A stretch of DNA of 64,000 nt, taken from JBBSJZ01 sp041751935 (GTDB lineage: Bacteria > Planctomycetota > Planctomycetia > Pirellulales > Pirellulaceae). The number at the start of each line of letters is the position of its first letter. The first letter of the stretch is position 1. The DNA lies in assembly GCA_041751935.1 (NCBI GenBank), contig JBGSIA010000080.1, forward strand, positions 169,669 to 233,668. The letters are read 5' to 3'. A model generated the notes under the pieces. The model had not been told where the DNA came from. It saw only the letters and a program-made list of their open reading frames with translations, and did not search any database. The position numbers were made by a program, and so were the translations under genes. Below are positions 46,797 through 56,731 of the stretch, piece after piece.

Positions 46797-48632
46797 ATGA
46801 TCAACCAACAACGGCGCAAACTACTCGAGTCGCGAGTCTGGCCATTCGTCCAAACACCGGCCCAGTACGTTGGTGGTGAACGCAATATTGTCGTAAAAGA
46901 CCACTCCAAGCTGACTGGGAAAATCTGTCTCGGCTTCCCCGACGCCTACACAATTGGCATGAGTCACCACGGTTTGCAGGTGTTGTATTCGCTGATCAAT
47001 CGCCGCCAGGATTGGTGTGCTGAACGTGTCTTCACACCTTGGCAGGACATGGAAGCGAAGTTGCGAGAGAATTCAATTCCCCTGTACAGTTTGGAAACTT
47101 TTACTGCACTTTGTGAATTCGACGTTGTGGGTTTGAGCCTGCAGTACGAAGTCGCCTATCCGAACGTGTTGACAATGATCGATTTGGGCGGCATCCCGTT
47201 GGAATCCGTTGACCGCACCCTGAACGATCCGCTGCTACTCGCTGGCGGACCCTGCTGCCAAAATCCAGAAGTGATGGCCGACTATTTTGATGTGCTGGTT
47301 ACAGGCGATGGAGAACCAGCGCTACCGGAGATTATTGGACTGTGGTTGGAACTCAAGCAATCGTATCGCGCCGACGATGGAACACTCGCTGTCGGAGAAC
47401 AGGGACGCAAACAACGTGAGCAAGCACTGGCCATCGTTGCCAAGCGTTTACCGTACGCTTATGTCCCGAGATTCTATGAACCCGAGTATTCCAAAGGGCG
47501 AATTGTCGCGATTCATCGCACGCGAGATGACGTGCCAGCAACAATCGCCCCCAGTGTGATCGGCGATCTGGATGCCATCCCACTGCCGACCAAACCGATT
47601 GTTCCCTACATCGAATGTGTGCATGATCGAATTGCGATCGAGATCATGCGCGGTTGTCCTCACTTATGTCGGTTCTGTCAGAGCACGGTCATCAAGCGTC
47701 CTCTGCGTATTCGCGCAGTTGAAACGATTGTTGACGCGGCAATCGAGAGCTACCGCAATACTGGCTACAACGAGATCAGCGTGTTGTCACTCTCCAGCAG
47801 TGACTATCCGCATTTCGAGCCGCTTGTGATACGCTTGCATGAAGTCTTTAAACCGCTTGACGTCAACATCAGCGTCCCCAGCCTGCGCGTGAACGAACAG
47901 CTTCGCACCTTGCCACAGTTGATCAGCAGTGACCGTCGCAGTTCGATGACGCTGGCGCCCGAAGTTGCTCGCGATGATATGCGTGAACAAATTCGCAAGA
48001 AAATCAAGAACTCCGATCTGACAGAGGGATGTCGAGTCGCTTTTCAGAATGGCTTTGAAAGCGTGAAGTTGTACTTTCTGATTGGATTACCGGGCGAGCG
48101 GGAGATCGATTTGGACGGTATCGTCGATCTGGCAGAAGAGATTGCGACGATTGGCAAAGAAGTGCTTGGACGATTCGCGCGGGTGACCGCAAGCGTGAGC
48201 AATTTCGTCCCCAAAGCGCACACCCCCTATCAATGGAATGGAATGCAAACACGCGAGTACTTTGCCTGGGCACACAAGTACCTGTGGAGTCGCCGCCGCA
48301 TCCGCAGTATCAATATCAAGTGTCACGACATCGAAACAAGCATGCTTGAAGGTGTCCTTAGCCGCGGCGATCGACGCACCGGTCGAGCGATTCGTTTGGC
48401 TTGGCAGCGGGGTGCGAGAATGGATGGCTGGACCGAACACCTCGACGCTGAACGTTGGTGGCAAGCGCTGCGTGACTGCGACATCGATATTCACCAGCAA
48501 GTGCACCAACCTTACGACTTGTTGGCCAAGCTTCCTTGGGACCACGTGAACGTCAAGTTCGGACGCGCGTACTTGGAAAAGGAACAAGGCCGGGCGACTG
48601 TTCAACTCGCCGACTTAGCAGCCGTCATTTAG
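46797..48632 (+). CDS. B12-binding domain radical SAM protein (TIGR03960-like)
   Basis: The N-terminal part (about 20-180) resembles a B12-binding fold (GLSLQYEVAYPN, LAGGPCCQNPE), followed by a radical SAM domain with the 4Fe-4S motif RGCPHLCRFCQ (C-x3-C-x2-C). Downstream motifs include LSSSDYPHFEPL, SLRVNEQL and YFLIGLPGE. Length and order match the 'rSAM_fuse_unch' family I recall as TIGR03960, of unknown reaction; a tRNA- or tetrapyrrole-type role is only speculation. The ATG at 46797 gives a good N-terminus (MINQQRRKLLESRVWP). It converges with the phosphopantetheinyl transferase gene. Confidence 0.9.
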   Translation: MINQQRRKLLESRVWPFVQTPAQYVGGERNIVVKDHSKLTGKICLGFPDAYTIGMSHHGLQVLYSLINRRQDWCAERVFTPWQDMEAKLRENSIPLYSLETFTALCEFDVVGLSLQYEVAYPNVLTMIDLGGIPLESVDRTLNDPLLLAGGPCCQNPEVMADYFDVLVTGDGEPALPEIIGLWLELKQSYRADDGTLAVGEQGRKQREQALAIVAKRLPYAYVPRFYEPEYSKGRIVAIHRTRDDVPATIAPSVIGDLDAIPLPTKPIVPYIECVHDRIAIEIMRGCPHLCRFCQSTVIKRPLRIRAVETIVDAAIESYRNTGYNEISVLSLSSSDYPHFEPLVIRLHEVFKPLDVNISVPSLRVNEQLRTLPQLISSDRRSSMTLAPEVARDDMREQIRKKIKNSDLTEGCRVAFQNGFESVKLYFLIGLPGEREIDLDGIVDLAEEIATIGKEVLGRFARVTASVSNFVPKAHTPYQWNGMQTREYFAWAHKYLWSRRRIRSINIKCHDIETSMLEGVLSRGDRRTGRAIRLAWQRGARMDGWTEHLDAERWWQALRDCDIDIHQQVHQPYDLLAKLPWDHVNVKFGRAYLEKEQGRATVQLADLAAVI

Positions 48633-48668
48633 CATTAGCAAAAAAAGTGACGTTGGATTCCGTAGCAG

Positions 48669-49595
48669 TTAAGCCAACAGATCTTCGAAGCAGCGAACTT
48701 CAATGCTCGTTGGTGTCTCGCGATGCTGGCAACCTACCGCCACTGCAGCAATAAACCCAGGACGCGGAACGAACGGAAAGAATCGCCAATGAACTTCGCT
48801 TTCCAATCGCGGGTCGAGCATCTCAATCCAGGGTGCGTCCGACTCAATATCGCGAAAGGCAAAGTCAGCAAGCGGTGTAGATAGTCCTGTGCCGATCGCT
48901 TTAATGAACGATTCTTTCAAGGTCCAGACTCTCAGAAATGCTTCACGCTGGGCGTCAACATTGCGATGCGACCGCACATAAGCTACTTCGGGCGCCGAGA
49001 AATATCGTTCGGCCAAGGCAACATCCGTGCAACGATCAATTCGCTCAACATCCACCCCCACTAGCCCGTCACCGCTTTCTCGATCGACTGCGAGCGGAGC
49101 ATTTGCGTCAACGAGGCCGCCGAGCACCAGTCCACCGGTGTGTGACACATTGAATGGACGCCGCAGCTCCGCGGGCGACTGAACAATCGGTCGCCCGTGT
49201 GGCAATGTTGCAAATCGAATGGACTGGGGATGGACACCGCTAGTGCTGAGCAACTGGCGCATCATGCCGCGACCGATCACGTGCTGGTTGCGAGTCGTAT
49301 CTCGTTTCAACCGCAACGTTCGCTGGCGATCTTCGTCGTCGAGCCAACACTCACAATGACGTTCAACGATCCCCGGCTGTGACTCCGATGCCACCGCATG
49401 CCATACCTGGACTGTCAGCTCGGACGCTTGCTCGCTCTGGTCGCCCAAGAATCGAAACGGAAGTGGACGTGAATCGTTAATTTCGGAATATCCGATACGT
49501 TGAGTTCGCTTTGGGCACGGGCAACTCGATTCGCTGCATTGTTCCGTCTCCAGCATTGCTGATAGGTGGCAAACTTCAAGGTTGAATTCGCTCAT
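48669..49595 (-). CDS. 4'-phosphopantetheinyl transferase (Sfp type)
   Basis: This enzyme attaches phosphopantetheine from CoA to carrier-protein serines. The 308-residue product has the central VGVDVERID motif with metal-binding Asp and Glu and the WTLKESFIKAIGTGL motif (W-x-x-K-E-x-x-x-K), plus FNVSHTGG. It is longer than classic Sfp, with extra N-terminal cysteines (SCPCP near 23-28). No polyketide or peptide-synthetase genes lie nearby. It converges with the radical SAM gene and is divergent from the small membrane protein (18 bp gap). Confidence 0.88.
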   Translation of the reverse strand: MSEFNLEVCHLSAMLETEQCSESSCPCPKRTQRIGYSEINDSRPLPFRFLGDQSEQASELTVQVWHAVASESQPGIVERHCECWLDDEDRQRTLRLKRDTTRNQHVIGRGMMRQLLSTSGVHPQSIRFATLPHGRPIVQSPAELRRPFNVSHTGGLVLGGLVDANAPLAVDRESGDGLVGVDVERIDRCTDVALAERYFSAPEVAYVRSHRNVDAQREAFLRVWTLKESFIKAIGTGLSTPLADFAFRDIESDAPWIEMLDPRLESEVHWRFFPFVPRPGFIAAVAVGCQHRETPTSIEVRCFEDLLA

Positions 49596-49613
49596 TCACA
49601 ACCAAGGTGACTC

Positions 49614-49955
49614 ATGCTTGCCGCGAGTATTATAACGAACCCCCAGTTGATGCTGGTCGCCGGGTTCATGTTGCTTGGCTGGGTTTTGGTTCGACGTCAA
49701 ATTGCCTCTCGTCAACGTCTGCGAAGCGACGCACGAACCGCACAGTCCGCAAGTGTTGAGGTTGCGGCGCAATCGACTCGTTCTTTGCCACTGGCCGACG
49801 CCCCGCTTGAGACACAGCGATGGCAGGTGGCAATGTTCGACTTGCAACGTGAACTCAAGGCGGACCTGGATACTCGAATTGCCGTTGTTCAGTCACTGCT
49901 CAGACGTGTTGACGAGAGGATTGTCCACTTGGAAAGGCTGGAAAACAAGCCGTAG
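49614..49955 (+). CDS. Small membrane-anchored coiled-coil protein, unknown function
   Basis: The 113-residue protein has one N-terminal hydrophobic segment (about 10-27), then a basic stretch (VRRQIASRQRLRS) and a C-terminal amphipathic helix (about 70-110, RWQVAMFDLQREL...LLRRVDERIVHLERLE) likely to form a coiled coil. I do not recognise a family. The compact architecture and tight divergent placement suggest a real gene, but expression is not shown. Confidence 0.6.
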   Translation: MLAASIITNPQLMLVAGFMLLGWVLVRRQIASRQRLRSDARTAQSASVEVAAQSTRSLPLADAPLETQRWQVAMFDLQRELKADLDTRIAVVQSLLRRVDERIVHLERLENKP

Positions 49956-49976
49956 TCAATGCTGACGCCATGGTGG

Positions 49977-51473
49977 CTAATGCAATGATTGCCTCATCAT
50001 GTCATCCATCCAGCCCCTTGTTTCGGCTGCGAGAAAAAACGAGCCACACACAACGAGGATGCCGCCGGGGGAGGCGAATTTTAACCCCAATTCGCAAGCT
50101 GCGATTGGATCATCAACAATGACGTTGGCCTCACGATGGCTTGGCGGAACCCATCGCACTAGTTCGCCTGAGGGCAAGAATCGTGGGTTCCCACGGAACT
50201 GGGTAAGTACAAACTTGCTCGCAACTCGCGCAAGTTGATCTAGCATCACATCGACATTTTTGTCACGACTTGTTCCAAACACTACAAAAATTGGGCGGTC
50301 ACCACGACGATCCTGGAGCACCGCACAAAGCGCCGCGATTGAATCCTCATTATGTGCGGCATCAACGATGCCCAGAACTTGGTTGCTCAACTGATAACGT
50401 TCGATTCGCCCTGGGAACTGAAGTCCCGCTAGCGCACGTTGCTGAGTCGAAATGCTGACCGACAGCCCTTGGTCAATCAGTAAGTCAATAATCGCCAGCG
50501 CGATCGCAGCATTCCCAGCTTGATGTCTTCCTTCGAGAGACAGCCGCAGGTTGAAAACGTCTCTCATCGGCGGAGTGCGTCCGGCAAAACGCAGCGATGT
50601 CCCCCACGATGAAGTTGGCTCACCAGTAAAATCAAAATCTCGACCGCGTTGAAAAACTTGAGCCTGTTTCGACGCCGCAATATCGTGAATAACTCTACGT
50701 GGCTCATTTGCCGTGACACCGCAAACAAGCGGCACGCCTGTTTTGATGATTCCAGCCTTCTCGGTAGCGATTTCGGCGAGTGAATTTCCTAGCACATGCT
50801 GGTGATCCAATCCAATCGACGTAATGGAGGTCACGCTGGGCGAACAAACGTTGGTGCTGTCCAAGCGCCCGCCCAGCCCCGTTTCCAGTACGATGCAATC
50901 GCATTCGGAGTGGTCGAAATGCAACAGCGCCAGCGCCGTGGTCAGTTCAAAAAAAGAGTAACCGTCCTCATCAACGGCAGAAGAAATGCCTGTTTTTCGG
51001 GCATCACTTCCTGTCGCCACCTGCAATTCGGCGACCAAGTTAACGAGTTGATCCGAAGTACATTGCTGGCCATCAATTTGAAAACGTTCTTCGAGTTGAT
51101 GCAGGTGTGGGGACGTATAGACACCTGTGCGGTATCCAGCCTGGCTGAGTATTGCCGCGACCATATTCGAGGTCGAGCCTTTGCCTTTGGTACCGGCAAT
51201 ATGTACTAAGGGCACTTCGGGCTGCTGGACAGCGACCGGTTGGTTCGTTGATGGATACAGATACTTATGGAGTCCCAATCGCTCCAAAAGCGTTCGCATC
51301 CGCTGCAACCGAAACGGGAATCTTCCGCCGCTGCCGGCCGATTTTTCGTAGTTGATGCGGTCGTACAAGAAGGCCAAGGCCGACGCATACGCGGGGTCTG
51401 CCTGGCCAGGGGCCGAAGCGTCTGGGGGGCTGGTGGCGAGTTGGCGAGGGACGTCGGGGTGGGGTCCGGTCAC
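49977..51473 (-). CDS. folC: Bifunctional folylpolyglutamate/dihydrofolate synthase
   Basis: FolC adds glutamate to dihydropteroate and folates (Mur ligase family). Motifs: Walker A AGTKGKGSTS, the substrate loop YTSPHLHQLEERF, the metal/catalytic region CIVLETGLGGRLDSTNV, TSIGLDHQHVLGNS and the C-terminal domain DAAHNEDS. The annotated start is the GTG at 51471-51473; the first about 35 residues are Pro/Ala-rich and not family-like, so translation may begin later. It lies convergent to the small membrane-protein gene. Confidence 0.93.
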   Translation of the reverse strand: MTGPHPDVPRQLATSPPDASAPGQADPAYASALAFLYDRINYEKSAGSGGRFPFRLQRMRTLLERLGLHKYLYPSTNQPVAVQQPEVPLVHIAGTKGKGSTSNMVAAILSQAGYRTGVYTSPHLHQLEERFQIDGQQCTSDQLVNLVAELQVATGSDARKTGISSAVDEDGYSFFELTTALALLHFDHSECDCIVLETGLGGRLDSTNVCSPSVTSITSIGLDHQHVLGNSLAEIATEKAGIIKTGVPLVCGVTANEPRRVIHDIAASKQAQVFQRGRDFDFTGEPTSSWGTSLRFAGRTPPMRDVFNLRLSLEGRHQAGNAAIALAIIDLLIDQGLSVSISTQQRALAGLQFPGRIERYQLSNQVLGIVDAAHNEDSIAALCAVLQDRRGDRPIFVVFGTSRDKNVDVMLDQLARVASKFVLTQFRGNPRFLPSGELVRWVPPSHREANVIVDDPIAACELGLKFASPGGILVVCGSFFLAAETRGWMDDMMRQSLH

Positions 51474-51772
51474 GGGTACGGCACTACGAGTTCGACTTTG
51501 AGGCCCGAAACGATCTCTTAATAATTCGCTACGATAACATCCGCCTCACCAGTACCAAAGCCAGCCATAGAGGATTCTGCGTTTCGCGAACCCTGCGCTG
51601 GGTCTTGACAACGTACCGAAGGGATCGGCCTTAGGACTGGGTCGGCCTTAGGATAGGGTGCGGCGTTTGATTGTGCCGATAAGAAAGCGTGTGAACCGTT
51701 ATCATGGAACCCGCGTAGCGTAAAAACTTGATCTTCCTTGTTCCGCTCTTTTTTCACATCAATGGTTTGTCC
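51474..51772. other. Intergenic region before the ABC operon, with 12-bp direct repeat
   Basis: About 300 bp lie between the divergent folC and ABC ATPase genes and should hold both promoters. TCGGCCTTAGGA is repeated perfectly at 51625-51636 and 51642-51653, spacing 17 bp, with GGG flanks. It could be a regulator site or chance duplication. No other gene is visible. Confidence 0.4.
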
Positions 51773-52765
51773 GTGGCAAACGAAGCAACTCTGGCCCAGC
51801 CCACTGTGTCGACATCGCCGTCAACCCCAGCATCCGATGCCGGCGTCGTCATTGAAACCCGCAACCTGAGCAAAATTTACCGCGATTTCTGGGGTCGCAA
51901 GAAAGTTCACGCTCTTAAATCCCTCGATATTGAAGTGAGGCCAGGCGAAATTTTCGGCTTGCTTGGCCCTAACGGGAGCGGGAAAAGCACGACGATTAAG
52001 TTGATTTTGGGGCTGCTTTTTCCCACGAGTGGACGAGTTCTGGTGTTCGACAAAGACGCCTCCGAAACGCAAAAGAACGAACGAATCGGATACTTGCCCG
52101 AAGAATCGTACCTGTACAAGTTTTTGACGGCGGAAGAGACTCTCGATTTCTACGGTCGGCTTTTCAATATGTCCGGGGCCGACCGTAAACAGCGAGTCGA
52201 TGAGCTGATACAACTCGTGGGTCTGCAGGGTGCTCGGCATCGGCAATTGCGAGAGTACAGTAAAGGGATGACTCGCCGTGTCGGATTGGCCCAGGCGCTG
52301 ATTAATAACCCTGACTTGATTCTGCTGGACGAACCGACCACGGGTTTGGACCCGATTGGCTCTCGCGAGATGAAGGATTTGATTCTTTCATTACGGGACC
52401 AGGGCAAGACGGTGTTGTTGTGCAGCCACCAACTTGCGGATGTACAGGACGTCTGTGACCGAGTTGCGATTCTGCACCAGGGCGAGCTAAAAGAATTGGG
52501 GCGTGTGACGGATTTGTTGAAGGTCCAGGACGTGACCGAAGTGCATGCTCGCGGGTTAAGCGACGCTGCCAAGGCTGAAATCGCTGACGTGATTCGCCGC
52601 CACGGCGGAACCGTCGAATCGATCGACAACCCCACGGCGACAATGGAAGACTTGTTCCTTGGTATCGTCCGCCAAAGCGAAGCACGCCCCGGCGCTCGTC
52701 GTGTTTCGGCGACCGCTACGGACACCACTCCAAGCGATAACGGCAATCCGTCGGAGGGTGCGTAA
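51773..52765 (+). CDS. ABC transporter ATP-binding protein
   Basis: The nucleotide-binding subunit of an ABC-2 exporter. It shows Walker A GPNGSGKSTT, Q-loop region GYLPEESYLYK, signature-like YSKGMTRRVG (YSKGM in place of LSGGQ), Walker B LILLDEPT and a switch His in LLCSHQLADVQ. The C-terminus has an extra Ser/Thr/Pro-rich tail of about 30 residues. The GTG at 51773 gives a normal family start; the open frame from a TTG at 51728 would add a hydrophobic 15-residue segment. It begins a four-gene operon; the permease starts 2 bp after its stop. Confidence 0.9.
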   Translation: MANEATLAQPTVSTSPSTPASDAGVVIETRNLSKIYRDFWGRKKVHALKSLDIEVRPGEIFGLLGPNGSGKSTTIKLILGLLFPTSGRVLVFDKDASETQKNERIGYLPEESYLYKFLTAEETLDFYGRLFNMSGADRKQRVDELIQLVGLQGARHRQLREYSKGMTRRVGLAQALINNPDLILLDEPTTGLDPIGSREMKDLILSLRDQGKTVLLCSHQLADVQDVCDRVAILHQGELKELGRVTDLLKVQDVTEVHARGLSDAAKAEIADVIRRHGGTVESIDNPTATMEDLFLGIVRQSEARPGARRVSATATDTTPSDNGNPSEGA

Positions 52766-52767
52766 AG

Positions 52768-54720
52768 ATGTCGTTGCAACCAGATGATTTTTGGTCATTT
52801 TCGCAGTGGCTGCTGCGGCCAGATGCGTTTCTTGAAAGTGCGTTGCTCCAAGGAATTGTGCTGATCGTCCTGGCAATCGTGCTAGGGTTGATCATCGGAT
52901 ACATCATTTCCTCGGCAAGGTATGGACCTGGAGAAGGTTTTTACGCCGTTGCTCGTTCCACGCGTGATCTCTTGCGATTTGATTTGCCAGGAACGTCCGC
53001 TCGTCGGGTGATGGCCCTCGCCCGCTTGGCGTTCAAAGAAGCGATCCGCCGCAAGGTGCTGTTTGTTGTCGGTTTGTTCGTCGTCGTTCTGTTGCTTGCC
53101 GGTTGGTATTTGAACCCCGAAAGCGACGATCCAGCTCGACTTTACATTAGTTTTGTGCTCACAGCGACAAACTATTTGATTTTAGCATTGGCGTTGTTCA
53201 TCAGTGCGTTTTCGCTTCCCGCCGATATTAAGAACCGCACGATCTATACGATCGTGACCAAGCCCGTGCGAGCAACCGAAATCGTACTCGGCCGAATGAT
53301 TGGATTCATTGGTGTCGGCACGTTGATGTTGATTCCCATGGGACTTGCCAGCTACGTGTTTGTGGTTCGAGGACTTCGGCATACACACACTCAAGTGACA
53401 GAAGCTAAAGTCACCGACGATGGACGTGTTATTGGCGAGACCGACTACGTACAGTTTCATAAACACTCCTTTTCAATTGACGAAGACGGTGTTGGGTTGA
53501 CCGATATTGTCCGTGGACACCGTCATGTGGTGCGTCGAGAAAACGACGGCACATTCGTGATCGGACCTCCGACAGGTGCACTTCGCGCTCGCGTCCCCTC
53601 GTATGGCGAAATCGAGTTTCTTGACCGAAGCGGAAATGTCGATGCAAAAGGGATCGATGTCGGAAATGAGCAGCTTGCCGGTGGCTATGGCAGTGCTGGC
53701 TTGTCTCGACTCGTTGGTATCACGAAAGAGGCTCGCAAGATCCAGCACGGGTACGTTGAAGGCGGAACTCTTGGGGCAGCCATCTTTACGTTCAGCGATG
53801 TAACACCTGAGCGGTATCCCAATGGTTTGCCGATTGATATTTCCATTCGTGCCTATCGAAGCTTCAAAGGAGATATCGAGCAAGTCCTCCAAGGTTCACT
53901 AACGCTCAAGCACCCCGACAAGCCGATCGAAAGCGTTCCCATTCCGTTTTTCGTCGACGAGTACGATATTGACGAAAAAGTTCTGCCGCTGGATATCGAA
54001 AGCAGCGCGGATAATGTGGCAACCAGCACAGGTTCTTCCCCTAGGGGTGACGATTCGGCGGGCAATGGCGAGGGAAGCAGTTTGCCAACGTTGAATGTCT
54101 TTCGCGACCTTGTCAACGAAAAAGGGGAACTTCAAATCATCCTCAAGTGCCTCAATCGTAGCCAGTACCTTGGTGCGACCAAAAGCAGTATCTATTTGCG
54201 ACCCAATGAAAACTCTTTCGCCTGGAACCTCACCAAAGCTTATGCGTCGATTTGGTTGCAAATGTCAATGGTCATTGCATTTGGAGTCATGTTCAGCACC
54301 TTTCTGAGCGGTCCAGTGGCGATGGTTGCGACCGCTGTTTGTGTGCTGATGGGATTTTCTGCCGAGCAAGTCTATGACACTCGGCACTACATCGACGCTG
54401 GCATTTCTCGCGGCGGTGGACCCATTGAGTCGATGGTTCGTATTCTGAGACAGGATGCGATGACGACAGAACTGGATGTCGATACGCTGGCGGCAAAGGT
54501 GATCAAGACCGCTGACGCCGGTATCGTGTACACGCTAGACGCCATCGCGACGTCTCTGCCCAACCTTCCCAAAATGGTGGGTACAGCGGAATACGCGGCA
54601 AGTGGAATCGATATTTTTGGAGCGTTATTGGCGCGTCATGCTTTTGCCACTGTCGGCTATTGCGTGTTGGCATTTTTAGTTAGTTACTTCTTCTTAAAAT
54701 CGCGTGAGATCGCGGCATGA
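52768..54720 (+). CDS. ABC-2-type transporter permease with large extracytoplasmic domain
   Basis: The 650-residue membrane protein has N-terminal helices (about 28-50, 95-118, 128-150), the cytoplasmic FSLPADIKNRTIYTIVTKPV coupling segment, further helices around 180-200, a large Gly/Asp-rich loop (about 205-480) with RGHRHVVR and Pro-rich parts, and C-terminal helices (about 500-530 and 620-645). It pairs with the ATPase gene two bases upstream. Substrate is unknown. Its stop overlaps the next gene's start (ATGA at 54717). Confidence 0.88.
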   Translation: MSLQPDDFWSFSQWLLRPDAFLESALLQGIVLIVLAIVLGLIIGYIISSARYGPGEGFYAVARSTRDLLRFDLPGTSARRVMALARLAFKEAIRRKVLFVVGLFVVVLLLAGWYLNPESDDPARLYISFVLTATNYLILALALFISAFSLPADIKNRTIYTIVTKPVRATEIVLGRMIGFIGVGTLMLIPMGLASYVFVVRGLRHTHTQVTEAKVTDDGRVIGETDYVQFHKHSFSIDEDGVGLTDIVRGHRHVVRRENDGTFVIGPPTGALRARVPSYGEIEFLDRSGNVDAKGIDVGNEQLAGGYGSAGLSRLVGITKEARKIQHGYVEGGTLGAAIFTFSDVTPERYPNGLPIDISIRAYRSFKGDIEQVLQGSLTLKHPDKPIESVPIPFFVDEYDIDEKVLPLDIESSADNVATSTGSSPRGDDSAGNGEGSSLPTLNVFRDLVNEKGELQIILKCLNRSQYLGATKSSIYLRPNENSFAWNLTKAYASIWLQMSMVIAFGVMFSTFLSGPVAMVATAVCVLMGFSAEQVYDTRHYIDAGISRGGGPIESMVRILRQDAMTTELDVDTLAAKVIKTADAGIVYTLDAIATSLPNLPKMVGTAEYAASGIDIFGALLARHAFATVGYCVLAFLVSYFFLKSREIAA

Positions 54721-56687
54721 ACCGAACAGTGGCGTTGGGACGAAAACTCATCTACCTCGTGGTGTTGGTGGCAATGTTGCTGCCGTTGTATCTGCTCGGC
54801 CAACCGGCGGGCGGGGGCACCGACCGTGGCGGCACTTTGGCCGAGATGCGAGTCCAATACAATATTGCTGAAAGTGACTTAGGCGAAATCAGCCCCGCTA
54901 GCGAGACGATGAAGCTCGCTTCGTTGGGGCTGCGCGGAGTTGCGGCAACCTTGTTGTGGAATCGTTCGCACGACTACAAGGTCATGCATGAATGGGACCG
55001 ATTAAAAGCAACACTGAACCAAATTGCTTTGCTACAACCACACTTTGATAAGGTATGGGAATTCCAAGCACATAATTTGGCTTACAACGTTTCGACGGAG
55101 TTTGATGACTATAGACAACGTTACGAAATGGTGCGCGAAGGCACGGAGTATCTGACTCGCGGTGTGCGTCAAAACCGCAATGCCCCGCGATTGATTTGGT
55201 ATACCGGCTGGTTCTACGGAGCAAAAATGGGAATGTCCGACGAGAAAACTCAGTTTCGTCGACTGTTCTCCGATGACGATTTATTGCACGAGTCTCTGCT
55301 GAAAGAAAACATCGCCGTTGATAGCCCCGAAGCTCGTGGTCCACTGGGAAAACCCGACAATTGGCTTGTTGGTCGACTGTGGCTGAACCACGGTTATGAC
55401 CTAGTAGATTCCGGTGTCAAAATTCGTCGCCAGACCCCACTGAACTTCTACGAGACGGGACCTAAGTGGAGAATCAAGCACGCCGAGGCAATCGAAAGTG
55501 AAGGAATACTTGATGCTAGCGCCCAAAATGCTTGGTCACTGGCATCCGAAGATTGGACGTCATTTGGCAACCGCAGCATTCCTACGACAGCTCCATTCAC
55601 CATCAAGCTCGGGCAACTCGACGAACTGTTTCGGCAAAAGCAAGAACGCCTAGAAAGCTTCCGCAAGGTGACTGGCGGTGCTTACGACAAAGCGGAAAAA
55701 GAAATATTTGATACGCTCCCCGAAGACATCAAGACGTTGGTAAAAAAACCAGCGTCGGAACTGTCGCTTGACGAGCGAGTTCAAAGAGAAGCTTGGGAGA
55801 AAAACCTCACTCCCAACTTGGATCAAGTCGTCGCCCAAGCGGATCCGTCCGCTCGGTTGCAGGCGATTGAGCTGGTAAGTGAAGTAAAAGATATTGATGA
55901 GCGAATTTTAAAAACGACGGGGTACCGCAATCAGATCAACTATCCCTACTGGGCAACGCTTGCCCAAGCCGAACAGGAAGAACGGACGGTACAAGCAAGA
56001 CGTTTGATTTTCGAAGCCGAGAAAGCAAACTCCGAAGCTGAGCTGGACACGGCAATTGATTTGTATGAGCAAGCATTCGTGATTTGGGCGGACATTTTTG
56101 ATGTCTATCCAATCTTGACGATTGATGATTCAGCACAAGATTTGTTCGAATCCATTCGGCGCTACATGATTGCTATCGATTCCGAAGAGTTGCCAGAGAG
56201 TTTTCCTTTGACGACGTTCGTCGAAATGATGGGCCAAGATGGCAACGTGGATGCCAATGCGTACGAGCAAGTACGATTGGTCCAGAAGGAAAAAGCTGAG
56301 CAGCGCCGCAAAGAACTGGCTGAAGAAGAACGGCAGCGCGAAGCGGAAGCGAAAGCAGCCGAGATGAAAGCAGCTCAGGAAAAGGCTGAAAAGGAGAAAG
56401 CGGAGAAAGCCGCGATGGAGAAAGCCGCTGCAGAGAAAGATGCAGCGGAAAAGGCCGCAAAAGAGAAAGAAATGAAGGCCCAAGCCGATAAGGACAAGGC
56501 GGAAAAAGCCAAGGCCCGACGCGAGAAAAAGAAAGCCGACAAGAAGAAGGCTGATGCAGAGAAAGCCGAGAAGGAAAAGGCTGAGAAAGCGGAAGCTGAC
56601 GAACCTAAAGCTGATGTAGATCCGTCATCGCCTACGGATGAGTCTGGAACGGAACCTTCAGATTCATCTGACACCTCCGACAAGTAA
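54717..56687 (+). CDS. Membrane-anchored protein with Lys/Ala-rich coiled-coil tail, unknown function
   Basis: The 656-residue protein has an N-terminal hydrophobic segment (about 10-30), then a helical domain (about 60-440) with TPR-like hints, and from about 520 a long Lys/Ala/Glu-rich helix like the TolA spacer, ending in an acidic Ser/Thr/Asp-rich tail. I do not recognise a named family; similar proteins may occur in other planctomycetes. Its start overlaps the permease stop by 4 bp, so it is part of the transporter operon and could bridge the inner membrane to the periplasm or the cell surface. Confidence 0.75.
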   Translation: MNRTVALGRKLIYLVVLVAMLLPLYLLGQPAGGGTDRGGTLAEMRVQYNIAESDLGEISPASETMKLASLGLRGVAATLLWNRSHDYKVMHEWDRLKATLNQIALLQPHFDKVWEFQAHNLAYNVSTEFDDYRQRYEMVREGTEYLTRGVRQNRNAPRLIWYTGWFYGAKMGMSDEKTQFRRLFSDDDLLHESLLKENIAVDSPEARGPLGKPDNWLVGRLWLNHGYDLVDSGVKIRRQTPLNFYETGPKWRIKHAEAIESEGILDASAQNAWSLASEDWTSFGNRSIPTTAPFTIKLGQLDELFRQKQERLESFRKVTGGAYDKAEKEIFDTLPEDIKTLVKKPASELSLDERVQREAWEKNLTPNLDQVVAQADPSARLQAIELVSEVKDIDERILKTTGYRNQINYPYWATLAQAEQEERTVQARRLIFEAEKANSEAELDTAIDLYEQAFVIWADIFDVYPILTIDDSAQDLFESIRRYMIAIDSEELPESFPLTTFVEMMGQDGNVDANAYEQVRLVQKEKAEQRRKELAEEERQREAEAKAAEMKAAQEKAEKEKAEKAAMEKAAAEKDAAEKAAKEKEMKAQADKDKAEKAKARREKKKADKKKADAEKAEKEKAEKAEADEPKADVDPSSPTDESGTEPSDSSDTSDK

Positions 56688-56731
56688 TCGCTCTATCCAA
56701 ATCACAATTGAATGCAAGGCGCAGTTGAGTC

